From assembly GCA_944393405.1 (NCBI GenBank), contig CALYAC010000007.1:43666-107665 (forward strand): a stretch of DNA of 64,000 nt, given 5' to 3'. Positions 1 to 9,717 of this stretch are shown here, piece by piece (the first letter of the stretch is position 1; every line of letters starts with the position of its first letter). The DNA is from an uncultured Clostridia bacterium. GTDB lineage: Bacteria; Bacillota_A; Clostridia; TANB77; CAG-508. The position numbers were made by a program, and so were the translations under genes. The notes under the pieces are model-generated. The model saw nothing but the letters and a program-made list of their open reading frames with translations. It searched no databases and was not told where the DNA came from.

Positions 1-566
1 TTTTTATTTAAATTTCTTTTATTTTTTAATACTTTATATATCACTACATATATTATAGATATTATTATAAATAAACACACAAATCCATTTTGAAATACTT
101 TAGCAAATAGTCCAATTATAGGAAATGAAAAAATCACTTTTCCTATAATATCTTCACTTTTTACTCCCTCTATATTTGGGTTAATATTATTATCTCCCTT
201 AAAAATATATTGTATATTTCCATTATTGGTATCAATATAATATAATCTCTGTACGAAAATCTTTTCATTTAATTTATATGCATATATATTTCCTTCTTGC
301 ATATCATATTCTTTTTCTTTTCCTATTACTATCAAATCACTATTTTGTAACTCAGGCTTCATAGAATCAAATGAATTTCCTGTAATTATACTTATATTTC
401 CAATTTGTAAATACTCTTTTTTAAAAAAGATTTTATTAAAATTGAATATTAAGCTATATAGAATTAATATTAATATACATATAAAAATTATATATTTAAT
501 TATATTAAAAACAATTCTTTTAATTGCTTTTGCTTTATTTTGTTTGTTTTTGCTATTTATTCTCAT
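1..566 (-). CDS. SipW-type signal peptidase I-like protein, catalytic His replaced, C-terminus off window
   Basis: This reading frame has no stop codon inside the window, so it is partial at its C-terminal end (188 codons visible). A membrane segment lies at about residues 19-43. The Ser motif DSMKPEL (Ser68) and the KGDNN motif (residues 123-127) match SipW/archaeal-type signal peptidases, and a second membrane segment follows near 162-180. The position that normally carries the catalytic His (motif THR) reads VQR, with Gln106, so neither the His nor the Lys of the two known dyads is present. The start overlaps the end of the upstream signal peptidase gene by 14 bases, which suggests translational coupling. 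It may be an inactive paralogue or a chaperone-like partner; the family assignment is fairly safe, the activity is not. Confidence 0.7.
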   Translation of the reverse strand, partial: MRINSKNKQNKAKAIKRIVFNIIKYIIFICILILILYSLIFNFNKIFFKKEYLQIGNISIITGNSFDSMKPELQNSDLIVIGKEKEYDMQEGNIYAYKLNEKIFVQRLYYIDTNNGNIQYIFKGDNNINPNIEGVKSEDIIGKVIFSFPIIGLFAKVFQNGFVCLFIIISIIYVVIYKVLKNKRNLNK

Positions 567-1140
567 ATTTTTGTTTCTCAATTTCTTTCTTTTCTCTTCT
601 TATTTCACTTTTTTCTTTCTTATGCAATTTATATAAACAAAATAATAATATTATTAAAATTATTATTAGAATTATTAATTTGTCTTGCATAAATATAAAT
701 ATATTTCCCAATGCTGGAATCGTTAAAATTAATTTTCCTTCAATATTTTCATATAGTATGCTTTCATTGTCTGTAGTAATATTGTTATCTCCCTTTGTAA
801 TATATTCTTTATGTCCATCTTTTTCTATTATATCTATCACTCTATGTGTTGTGATTAGTCCATCTTTTTTATATGTAATAATATCATCTTTTTTTATTTC
901 ATCTTCTTTACAACTTTCTACTACAATAATGTCTCCTTGATTTATTGAACCTGCCATACTGCTTGATACTATAACAAATGCTTTATATCCGAATAAGTTT
1001 AGTCCTTTAACTCCATTTACGGCTGAAATTCCAACTAGTATCATATTGTATAAAAATATTACTATAAAAATACCTAAAATAATTTTAACAATTTTTAATT
1101 TTTTTTCTCTTTTGTTTATTGAATCTATGTCATATTTCAT
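553..1140 (-). CDS. Signal peptidase I, SipW/archaeal type
   Basis: A 195-residue membrane peptidase expected to remove signal peptides from TasA-like exported proteins at the outer face of the membrane. The Ser nucleophile lies in SSSM (Ser61), the general base His in TTHRV (His99), and the conserved Asp residues in KGDNNITTD (118 and 124). This Ser-His pattern is that of SipW and ER-type enzymes, not the Ser-Lys bacterial type. Membrane segments lie at about 18-40 and 151-172, followed by a charged tail. It follows the giant surface protein gene by 52 bases and carries an AAGGAAG ribosome site, so it probably serves that protein or the TasA-like proteins of the locus. Confidence 0.88.
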   Translation of the reverse strand: MKYDIDSINKREKKLKIVKIILGIFIVIFLYNMILVGISAVNGVKGLNLFGYKAFVIVSSSMAGSINQGDIIVVESCKEDEIKKDDIITYKKDGLITTHRVIDIIEKDGHKEYITKGDNNITTDNESILYENIEGKLILTIPALGNIFIFMQDKLIILIIILIILLFCLYKLHKKEKSEIRREKKEIEKQKYENK

Positions 1141-1161
1141 ATCTTTCTTCCTTTTTATATC

Positions 1162-1191
1162 ATATAAGACAGATATGAATCTGTCTTATAT
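1162..1191 (-). other. 12-bp perfect hairpin between giant surface protein gene and sip gene
   Basis: Positions 1162-1173 pair perfectly with 1180-1191 around a 6-base loop, directly after the stop codon of the giant gene. On the minus strand no T-run follows, so it does not look like a finished intrinsic terminator. It could be a partial terminator or an mRNA end-protecting or processing hairpin that sets the ratio of the two products. Confidence 0.55.
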
Positions 1192-1192
1192 A

Positions 1193-4100
1193 TTATTTTA
1201 TTATTATATATTCACTATCTTCCCCTATGTAATTATCGCCATCATACAATTTATATACTAGTTTATATGTTCCAGACTTTAATCCAGTATTTAAATTCCA
1301 TGATATTGTATTATCCTCTGAAGGATTATCTATAATTAAGTATTCTTTTTCGTTATCTGTTTCTTCAAGCATATTTGTTACATAATCTTTTAAATCAACT
1401 AATTCATATTCCTTAGAATATACTTCATCATATTTTCTTCTATATAATGCTGCTACAATCTTAGGATTATCTAATTTTGATGAATATTTTAAATCAGTAA
1501 TTATTTCATTATTACCGTCTATAGACATACCATCTTCCTTATTTACAATTTTATCATCATTATTTGTATTTAAATTTAAACCAAATGCTGAATTTATAAT
1601 TGTAACCTTAACTTCAGTTTCAGCAGATCCTTCAACACCATAATATATACCATCAGGAGAACCAAATGACTCAATTTTTATAGTATATGTTCCTGTTGCT
1701 AAAGTTTTATTATTTGTTGTATCTATTTGTATTTTTGATAATACATTAGATACTTTATCTGCTATTTTTATTCTTGTTGTTCCATCTATTCTTGGATAAT
1801 ATTTTTGTCCATCTAATTCAAAATTAATTCCAAATAGACTATCTAATGATAATTGATTTCCATTATTGTCGAAAATAGTTAATTTTATTCCCATTTTTTG
1901 TTCAAAATATTCTGTATCATATACTGTCATTGAATTTACTATTTGTTGCTTAAAATCAGTCGATATATCTAAAATAATTTTATCTCCTAAATAAGCTGTA
2001 TCATCAATTGTTGCAGAAACATCAATTGTAGAATCCTTATCTTTATATACATTATATCTCATTACATCTCTTTGAATACCAAGAACTCCTATTAATGTTT
2101 CGTTGTCTTGATTTTTTAATTCCATTAGTAATGAATTATTTTCTATGTCTTGATTTAAATCTGCTTCGGAAAATTTTACATGGAATATATAATTTTCATA
2201 AAGTATATCTTGTTCTTTATTATAATAATTATCAAGTATCTTTGTTTCGTCAAAATGCTTATCCGTACTTCCCATTACTAAAAAGTCAGATAGTTTGTAT
2301 TCAAATTTATTATTTCTTACATCATCTTCTGTAACAACATAATAATATTCTTCATTTGTAATTGCATCTATCATTACAATTCTAGTATTTACAGGGAAGC
2401 AATATTCTCTATCATTTGCATCTCTTGAAATTAATACACTATAACTTTTATCAAAATCTTTATAATAATCTGAATTAGAAAAATCATCTAGATATAGTGA
2501 ATAATAAGTTGAAAGTGCACTGTTTTGAGTTATTGTAGTTGGAGTTGAAGTAAACAATGTATATTCTTCTCCTGGCGTAATTGCTGCTTCATAGAACTCA
2601 TCTTGATATAGTGCTGTCGTCATAGTTACAATAATATCGATATATTTAATTTGATAATTCAAATCATCTACTGGTACTAATGCTTGTAGTCTTATTTTTA
2701 CATCACCTAATAGTTTTTCTTCTGAAATATTCTCTGAATGGAATAAACAGAAATTAAGTGTTGGTGTTGAACTTGAATTATCTTTTAAATATTTTTCTAA
2801 TCCATTATAGCTACCATTATCTTCTGAATAAAATTCTGTTTCTCCTCTACTTGACCATCCATTATTTCCTGCTTCCATTGTTAAACCAAATATACTATTT
2901 GCTTCAGCTTCGCTATCAGCTATTGCTTTAATATCATCTGGATCTACTAATGAAATATCCTTATCAAGTCCTGCTGAAAATCCTGTTAAATCAAATCTAA
3001 TATTAGGATTAGAAAATCCCATTAGTGATAATTCGTAGGTACCAAGTGTTGCATATTTTGATGCTGTTAATGAAATTTCAAATGTAGTAACGTCTAATTG
3101 TTCTCCTACCATCCAAATATAATATACATCATCTTCTGGTGTAGTATCAATATACTTTACTTTTATATTTCCATCATTATTGTAGTTTGTATAAAAACCA
3201 TCAACAGTTGTATCATGATTTTCCATATGTTGTGCCATTGCATATGAATTTGAAGAAAACATTCCTTCATCTGTTATTGTATCTCCATTATTATATTCAC
3301 GTCCATAAAAGCCTGTACTTTGTCCTGGGTTCATTCTATTAGTATATAATCCTAAGAACATCATGCCAGAAACTTTTCCATATGCAGTTACTTGTTCATT
3401 TGTAGCAATATTTAAATTTTTACCTTCAAGCATGTAGATTCTATTATCTACATTTTTAATTGTATTTCCTTCTTCATCTATCTCTACTGATGCTTTTACT
3501 TCATTTCCATTTTCTATTAAAACACTATCTAATTGTTTTAATAAGTTTGCACCAAAGTTTAGATATAACGTAGAATTATTCGCAAGTTTTACATTATCAA
3601 CTCTACTTATAGTATAGTATTCATCTGAATATTCATTTGTTCTATCGGTTGCTCCTGATAGTGCAATTGATGAATTTTTTATTGTTGCAATATTAGTTCT
3701 CTGTATAGATACATTTTCTTTAGGTTCTTCTGGTGTTCCATAGTTTTCTATATTTATATAACTTGAACCGCTTGTACTAGAAGCATTTCCAGATCCAAAT
3801 ATACTTCCATCAATATCAAATTTTTCATATCCGTTACCATTAATGTCTATATTAATTCCATCTGTAACACTTATAAAGTCGAAATCATATATTTCTGAAC
3901 CTGACTCGTTTGCTTCTCCTCCACCAAATACTGTTCCACCTATATGTAAATCTCCAATTTCTAAACTTGAATCATTTACTACATCATATCCTATATTAGT
4001 TTCTGTAATGCCGTATACCACTGAAGTATTAGCTCCACCATATACGTTTTTGCCAATATCTCCTGATACTATATTTACATTACTTACTGAATTTCTATTT

Positions 4101-7100
4101 TCGTTAGTTCCTGTTGCAGCTTTATTTCCGCCTCCAAAAACATTCTGTCCTATTTTTGTTTTTGTTCCATCAATCGTTAAGTTAGTATTTCCCATTACTA
4201 TTGCAGGTGCTCCATTGCCACCTGAATATAAACTTTCATTTATTGTTGAATCTTTTACATGTACATTTGTATTTTGTGATACTGTTCCGTTGTTTCCGCC
4301 TCCATACACATTTTGATAGATTGTACCATTTTCTATATTTAAATTTGTATTTGTATTAACTCCTGCTTCATTTCCTCCTCCATATACAGATCCTGTTACA
4401 GTTCCGTTTATAGAAAGGTTTGTTTCATTTACTACTGCATTATTGCCTCCACCATATACATTTACAATTTCACTACCATCTTGTATATGTACATTAGTAG
4501 TTTGTGTTATTCCTCCTTGGTTATTTCCACCATATATGTTCTCTGCATGTCCTAATGTTGTATCAACATTACTTTCATCTACATCACCTGATAAATTTGA
4601 TCCTCCATATATATTGTTTACATCTGCTCCTTTTAAATTAACATTTGATATGTTAACTCCTGCATTATTTCCTCCTCCATATACATTTTCTATCATACTA
4701 TCAGATTTTAATAATTCAACATTACTTTCTGTGCTTTGAGCTTCATTTCCTCCTCCATATACAGCTTTTGTAACATTTCCACCATTTATTTTAACAGTTG
4801 TGTTAATAGTTGTTCCTCCATGATTATTTCCGCCATATATGTTCTCTATTGTTCCACCTGTCATTTCTACATTACTCTGATTGATAGTTCCATTTGTATT
4901 TGATCCTCCAAACACATTCTGAGCTTTTCCACCTTTTACATATACATATGGATCTTCAACTGCTGCTTCATTTCCTCCTCCATATATATATGGAATATTA
5001 TTTCCTGTTGAAATTAAATTTACTATTGATGTACGAGTATTAACTCGATTTCCGCCTCCGTATACAGCTTCAGTAATTGTGCTACCATCAATATTTACAT
5101 TAGCATTATTTGTTATTCCTCCAATATTGTTTCCACCAAATATATTGTTTACTGTACCTGATGTTCCAGTAATATTAGTTTCTTCTACATTACCTGTTTG
5201 GTTTGAACCTCCATATAATGTTTCTACTTCTCCACCTAATATATTAGTATTAGTTGTATTAACACTAGCACTATTTCCTCCGGCATAAACCTCTGTAGTG
5301 TGTCCACCTGTTATATTAACATTTGAAGTTGTAACTTCAGCTTCGTTTCCTCCACCAAATATTCTATTATTATTACCACCATTAATATTTGTATTGGTAT
5401 CTCCATCTATTATTCCAAGATTTCCTCCACCATAAATACTACCAGTATGTGTTCCTGATTCTACATTTATATTAGTACTTCCTTCTACTTTAGCATTGTT
5501 ACCTCCGCCATATACGTCTGATGATAAATCTGAATATATATTAGTTGTAGAAGTTCCTATTAGTTTTGCCATTTCTGAATACCTAGCAAGTCCTGCTCCT
5601 GCTGCAAAAATAGTACCATTAATAGTTGGCGTTCCTGATATATTTACTACTGAATTTCCTTCCATTTGTGCAAGTTCAGGTTTACTTGACATATCATATC
5701 CACAACCTGCTGCATAAATATCTCCATTAATGGTTGGTGATCCTGATACTTTTATACTACTATTTCCATATAAAGATCCACCATCTTGAGCAGTTACATT
5801 AGCATTTAAGTACTCTGTATATCCATATCCTCCTCCGTAAATGTTTCCTGAAATTGTTCCTCCTGTAACATTTACATTTACAGATGTATCATAGCCTTGT
5901 CCATAACTCTTATATGGATCTGATGAGTTTTGGCTATATCCTGTTACACCACCAGCTCCTGCACCATAAATATTATTTAATATCTGACCTCCTGATATAT
6001 TAATATTTATTGTTCCATAAAAATATGAGTCACATGTATTTCCTCTATAGTTATTATTAATTGATCCACTTGTATTAACTGCTCCCATGTTTCTTCCAAG
6101 GCATCCACCATATAACTCTGTAACAGTTCCTCCTGTTACATTAATTGTTGTAGTTCCTATAAATGTATTACATGGATATCTCCAGTTTCTAGGTATAGTT
6201 TGTGAATCTCCTATACTTCCACCTATTAAACGACCTACTGTTCCATTTTTTATATTATGTGTAACATCTGAATAATTATTACCTGCTGCAGATCCACCTG
6301 TTAATAGGTTAACGTCATAATCGTAATCTGAAGAAGTAGTGCTATTTTTTATGTCTATAGTTATATTAATATTAAAATGTTCATTTGCAGAACCTGTAAA
6401 ATCTTTGGAAGTGGTTTGTCCTTGTCCACTTGAAGTTCCTGGACTTCCTCCTCCTATTATTCTTCCATATGTACCACTCTTTATTAATATCTCCGGATTA
6501 TTTCTTGGCAAATTCGTTCTATTATATTGGCACCATCCACAAATCATATGAAATGCAGGTGCTCTACTTCCAAGTAGTCCTTGATTTCTATTAGAAGTAG
6601 CATAATTTACCATTGTGATTCCTTCGCCCATTGTAAAACTATATCCTTGCAAATATAGATACATTTGATCTCTGTTGCCATATAATTCCATATATTGCAT
6701 TGTTGTATCACCATTTATATATCTATATGATCCTGAGCCTCCATAGAAATACAATCTGGCTTCATAATCTACTCCTCCATATATTCCAGTAATTGTCGCA
6801 TTTTTTCTATATCTTGATGCATAACTTGATTCATCATCATAATTAAAGAAACTTGTGCTGGTATATGTTCCCATTACAACAATAACATTGGCCTCTCTTC
6901 CTGCATTACTATCTAATTTACTATAGCCTGTTTGCATTGTTTTTACTGCCGTCTCTGGTGTACGACCATCTCTATTATCATTTCCATTTTCATAGTCAAC
7001 ATATACGACATTTCTATCCCCGTAAATAAATGATCCAGTCACATTTAATGAATAATTAGTATTATTAGTTGCAACTAATTGATATTCTTGTCCTTCTACT

Positions 7101-9697
7101 AAATTATCTAATGTAAGAGATGTTTCCCCTTCAATTTCTTCTTGATTTAAACCTGCTATATCTAAAGTAAACCATTGATATGTATAATCATTTAAATCAA
7201 TATATGGCAGTGCTTCTCCAGCAAGCCTTGCCGTAACAGTATCGTTTGATTCATTAATATCAAATTCTATAAATAAAGATAATTTTTCAATTGTGAAATC
7301 TAAAACCGAAAAATATTCTCCATCATATACAACAACTGTATAATTATAGTCTCTATCCCAAGATTTCTCTTGCTTAATTTCCGTCTTATCTTTTAGTTCT
7401 TCTACTATCTCTCCATCTAAATACCATGTATATAAATATGGACCTGCTGAGTATTCATTATCAACTTCTATTTTATATATTGGTTTATTACTATCATTTA
7501 AACTAACAGTAAATCTATCAGCAAATGAATATGTATTATTTGAATAATTCCATTTAACATATGCATCACTTGCATAACTATTAAATGAATCTAATCTAGT
7601 TTGAATATTAGATACATATCTACCTTTATTTACACCTTGTACCGATCCAATATCAAATCCCCATCCTGATGACGATACTCTATTTGTTGAAGTTCCACTT
7701 GTTACTGTTGCATTAAAAGCAGTTCCATTAGCTGCAAAACTTGTATAATAGCTGTTCATTGTTAAATTTCCAGCATCATTACCATTCCATAAAGTTTCAT
7801 AATTGTCTGTATCATCATAATTTGTATTGTTTATAAGAGCTGCAAAGATTGGCCCGATATATCCATTTGAATCAATTGTTCCTGCATATAAACAATTGTC
7901 AGGCCATATTGGTTGAGAACGTATTGTTCCTACAACACCACCTGTATTATATTGTGCATCACTATTCTCCCTTCCAAAAAGACCTCCTAATGCTCCTTCA
8001 TAAACTTCATTACTTAAATCTATTTTTGTATTTACAAAACAGTTTTCTATTTTATATCTATTTTGTCCTCCAGGATCTCCTGTACTATTTTGTGTATTAG
8101 TAACATATCCTACTAGTCCCCCAACTGCATATTGAACATCTGCAGAACGAATACTAATATTTCCATTATCTGAAATTGTAGAACCATTAACTATATTATT
8201 AATTACTTCTGAATTATTGTACATTGTACCAACTAATGTTCCTATATGCCATCCACCACTTGATACATTGCCACTTCCACCAATTGAAATTTGTGCATCA
8301 TCTAGTTCTAAGTTTTTTATAACTGTTCTTTGACTTCCTCCACCAATTGTTCCAAATAATCCATATGATTGAATTCCTGACGGATTAGAATTTATTGAAA
8401 TATTAATATTATAAATGCTATGTCCAGCTCCATCAAATATTCCTCTAAATGAATTATTTGTATTTCCTATTGGTGTCCATGATTTACTTCCTAAATCTAT
8501 GTCACTTGCTAATTGAAAATATTTTCCTTCATAATTCTCACCATTATTAACATTTTCCGCAAGATATGCAAGTTCACTCCCATTTGTAATTAAATATGGA
8601 TTTTGTTTACTTCCATCGCCAAATTTATATTTTTCTGCAATACTTCCATCCCAAGATTTTGCATTTGCATCAGCCTCTGCTAAGGCTGCATATGTTACTA
8701 AATCAACTTCCGTATCTTCAAGTACTGCATATATTGAAAAGCTTTCGGCATTAAATGTAATATCTTCTCCATCTTCTTTCACTGATGTAACTTCTTCGGC
8801 ATTTTCTTTATCAATATGAACTACTCTATATTCATTTTTATCTGATTTCTTTATATCTGTTATTGTTACTTTTATATTTTCATCATATTGACTTGGATCA
8901 TATTCGACGTCATTTTCCATAATCTTTATGTCATATGCCACTTTTAGATTAACATTTCTTATTAAAAACGGATCAATATTTTCCTCTATATCTTCTTCTT
9001 TTACATCTTCAATTATTACTGTAGAATCATATGGCATATATCCTTCTAATTTAATATTTCTATCATCTTTTTCTTCTTCTAATATTTTATTATATAGGAC
9101 TAATCCATCTTCTACTTCTTTACTGTCATATTTTGCTACTATCTCTATCTCTTTGTTTTTTATTTGTTCTGCTGTTAAACAAACTTTATCTCCAGGTTTT
9201 TTCGTTGATTTTACTTTTGATTCTTTTTTTACTACTTCTACATTTTCTTCTGAACTTTCCTCTTTTTCCGTTATTTCTTTTGTTTCAGTTAATTCATTTT
9301 CTTCTATTTTTTCTGTATCAGATTGTTCTGAAGTTTCTTCTATCTTACCTTTCTCTTCTATGTTATTTGTATTTTCTGTATCTTTACTAGAATCAATAAT
9401 TTCTTCATCATCCTTAATTACTGTTTCTTCTGTTATTACAGCTTCTTCCATGGTATATTTAGTAACTTTAATCCCATTTATTTCTTCTGGAAGAGTAATA
9501 TAATACGAACCATCTTCATCTCCTGTAGCCGTAATTTTTATAGTTTCGTCTTTTAATTCTTCCTTACTATCTTTGATTGTGGCACTAATGTTAATTACCT
9601 TATTTGCCATAGAATTACTAAATATTACTATACCAATAATTAAAATAGTAAGCAAAAATATTAATATTAAAATATTCTTACTTTTTATATTTTTCAT
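1193..9697 (-). CDS. Giant (2834-residue) beta-helix surface protein with GLUG-like region and GGGN rungs
   Basis: An exported, probably cell-surface adhesin or matrix protein. Residues 8-30 form one hydrophobic export or anchor segment. Residues about 90-180 are rich in Glu, Ser and Thr. About 335-640 resembles the GLUG/M26 peptidase-associated region (ELAYLAENVN, FQLASDIDLG, YGLFGTIGG). About 890-960 has a pectate-lyase-like entry motif (YVDYENGNDNRDGRTPETA). About 1225-1905 is a repeat solenoid built on [VI]YGGGN, followed by a 900-residue C-terminal part I do not recognise. There is no LPXTG motif or C-terminal membrane segment, so it is secreted or held by the N-terminal helix. The start has GGAG 8 bases upstream. 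It lies 20 bases after a helical protein gene and just before two sip-like genes. Its exact ligand is unknown. Confidence 0.85.
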   Translation of the reverse strand: MKNIKSKNILILIFLLTILIIGIVIFSNSMANKVINISATIKDSKEELKDETIKITATGDEDGSYYITLPEEINGIKVTKYTMEEAVITEETVIKDDEEIIDSSKDTENTNNIEEKGKIEETSEQSDTEKIEENELTETKEITEKEESSEENVEVVKKESKVKSTKKPGDKVCLTAEQIKNKEIEIVAKYDSKEVEDGLVLYNKILEEEKDDRNIKLEGYMPYDSTVIIEDVKEEDIEENIDPFLIRNVNLKVAYDIKIMENDVEYDPSQYDENIKVTITDIKKSDKNEYRVVHIDKENAEEVTSVKEDGEDITFNAESFSIYAVLEDTEVDLVTYAALAEADANAKSWDGSIAEKYKFGDGSKQNPYLITNGSELAYLAENVNNGENYEGKYFQLASDIDLGSKSWTPIGNTNNSFRGIFDGAGHSIYNINISINSNPSGIQSYGLFGTIGGGSQRTVIKNLELDDAQISIGGSGNVSSGGWHIGTLVGTMYNNSEVINNIVNGSTISDNGNISIRSADVQYAVGGLVGYVTNTQNSTGDPGGQNRYKIENCFVNTKIDLSNEVYEGALGGLFGRENSDAQYNTGGVVGTIRSQPIWPDNCLYAGTIDSNGYIGPIFAALINNTNYDDTDNYETLWNGNDAGNLTMNSYYTSFAANGTAFNATVTSGTSTNRVSSSGWGFDIGSVQGVNKGRYVSNIQTRLDSFNSYASDAYVKWNYSNNTYSFADRFTVSLNDSNKPIYKIEVDNEYSAGPYLYTWYLDGEIVEELKDKTEIKQEKSWDRDYNYTVVVYDGEYFSVLDFTIEKLSLFIEFDINESNDTVTARLAGEALPYIDLNDYTYQWFTLDIAGLNQEEIEGETSLTLDNLVEGQEYQLVATNNTNYSLNVTGSFIYGDRNVVYVDYENGNDNRDGRTPETAVKTMQTGYSKLDSNAGREANVIVVMGTYTSTSFFNYDDESSYASRYRKNATITGIYGGVDYEARLYFYGGSGSYRYINGDTTMQYMELYGNRDQMYLYLQGYSFTMGEGITMVNYATSNRNQGLLGSRAPAFHMICGWCQYNRTNLPRNNPEILIKSGTYGRIIGGGSPGTSSGQGQTTSKDFTGSANEHFNINITIDIKNSTTSSDYDYDVNLLTGGSAAGNNYSDVTHNIKNGTVGRLIGGSIGDSQTIPRNWRYPCNTFIGTTTINVTGGTVTELYGGCLGRNMGAVNTSGSINNNYRGNTCDSYFYGTININISGGQILNNIYGAGAGGVTGYSQNSSDPYKSYGQGYDTSVNVNVTGGTISGNIYGGGYGYTEYLNANVTAQDGGSLYGNSSIKVSGSPTINGDIYAAGCGYDMSSKPELAQMEGNSVVNISGTPTINGTIFAAGAGLARYSEMAKLIGTSTTNIYSDLSSDVYGGGNNAKVEGSTNINVESGTHTGSIYGGGNLGIIDGDTNTNINGGNNNRIFGGGNEAEVTTSNVNITGGHTTEVYAGGNSASVNTTNTNILGGEVETLYGGSNQTGNVEETNITGTSGTVNNIFGGNNIGGITNNANVNIDGSTITEAVYGGGNRVNTRTSIVNLISTGNNIPYIYGGGNEAAVEDPYVYVKGGKAQNVFGGSNTNGTINQSNVEMTGGTIENIYGGNNHGGTTINTTVKINGGNVTKAVYGGGNEAQSTESNVELLKSDSMIENVYGGGNNAGVNISNVNLKGADVNNIYGGSNLSGDVDESNVDTTLGHAENIYGGNNQGGITQTTNVHIQDGSEIVNVYGGGNNAVVNETNLSINGTVTGSVYGGGNEAGVNTNTNLNIENGTIYQNVYGGGNNGTVSQNTNVHVKDSTINESLYSGGNGAPAIVMGNTNLTIDGTKTKIGQNVFGGGNKAATGTNENRNSVSNVNIVSGDIGKNVYGGANTSVVYGITETNIGYDVVNDSSLEIGDLHIGGTVFGGGEANESGSEIYDFDFISVTDGINIDINGNGYEKFDIDGSIFGSGNASSTSGSSYINIENYGTPEEPKENVSIQRTNIATIKNSSIALSGATDRTNEYSDEYYTISRVDNVKLANNSTLYLNFGANLLKQLDSVLIENGNEVKASVEIDEEGNTIKNVDNRIYMLEGKNLNIATNEQVTAYGKVSGMMFLGLYTNRMNPGQSTGFYGREYNNGDTITDEGMFSSNSYAMAQHMENHDTTVDGFYTNYNNDGNIKVKYIDTTPEDDVYYIWMVGEQLDVTTFEISLTASKYATLGTYELSLMGFSNPNIRFDLTGFSAGLDKDISLVDPDDIKAIADSEAEANSIFGLTMEAGNNGWSSRGETEFYSEDNGSYNGLEKYLKDNSSSTPTLNFCLFHSENISEEKLLGDVKIRLQALVPVDDLNYQIKYIDIIVTMTTALYQDEFYEAAITPGEEYTLFTSTPTTITQNSALSTYYSLYLDDFSNSDYYKDFDKSYSVLISRDANDREYCFPVNTRIVMIDAITNEEYYYVVTEDDVRNNKFEYKLSDFLVMGSTDKHFDETKILDNYYNKEQDILYENYIFHVKFSEADLNQDIENNSLLMELKNQDNETLIGVLGIQRDVMRYNVYKDKDSTIDVSATIDDTAYLGDKIILDISTDFKQQIVNSMTVYDTEYFEQKMGIKLTIFDNNGNQLSLDSLFGINFELDGQKYYPRIDGTTRIKIADKVSNVLSKIQIDTTNNKTLATGTYTIKIESFGSPDGIYYGVEGSAETEVKVTIINSAFGLNLNTNNDDKIVNKEDGMSIDGNNEIITDLKYSSKLDNPKIVAALYRRKYDEVYSKEYELVDLKDYVTNMLEETDNEKEYLIIDNPSEDNTISWNLNTGLKSGTYKLVYKLYDGDNYIGEDSEYIIIK
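3975..5515 (-). repeat. 20-rung GGGN coding repeat with a 4-rung super-repeat
   Basis: Twenty successive rungs of about 23-30 residues begin with [VIL][YF]xGGN or a close variant inside the giant surface protein. Rungs 4-7, 8-11 and 12-15 repeat the same order of variants: GGGN-type, GGSN, GGNN with following GG, GGGN. These super-units start at 5290, 4987 and 4684, and the next rung starts at 4387, giving lengths of 303, 303 and 297 bases. This indicates past duplication of a four-rung block and predicts a regular beta-solenoid. Confidence 0.85.
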
Positions 9698-9717
9698 TCA
9701 TAGCACTCCATAAAATT

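Noticed and set aside
3843..5717. Pro-rich open frames on the plus strand opposite the giant gene
   Set aside because: They are mirror images of the Gly-rich repeat codons of the minus-strand gene and lack ribosome sites.
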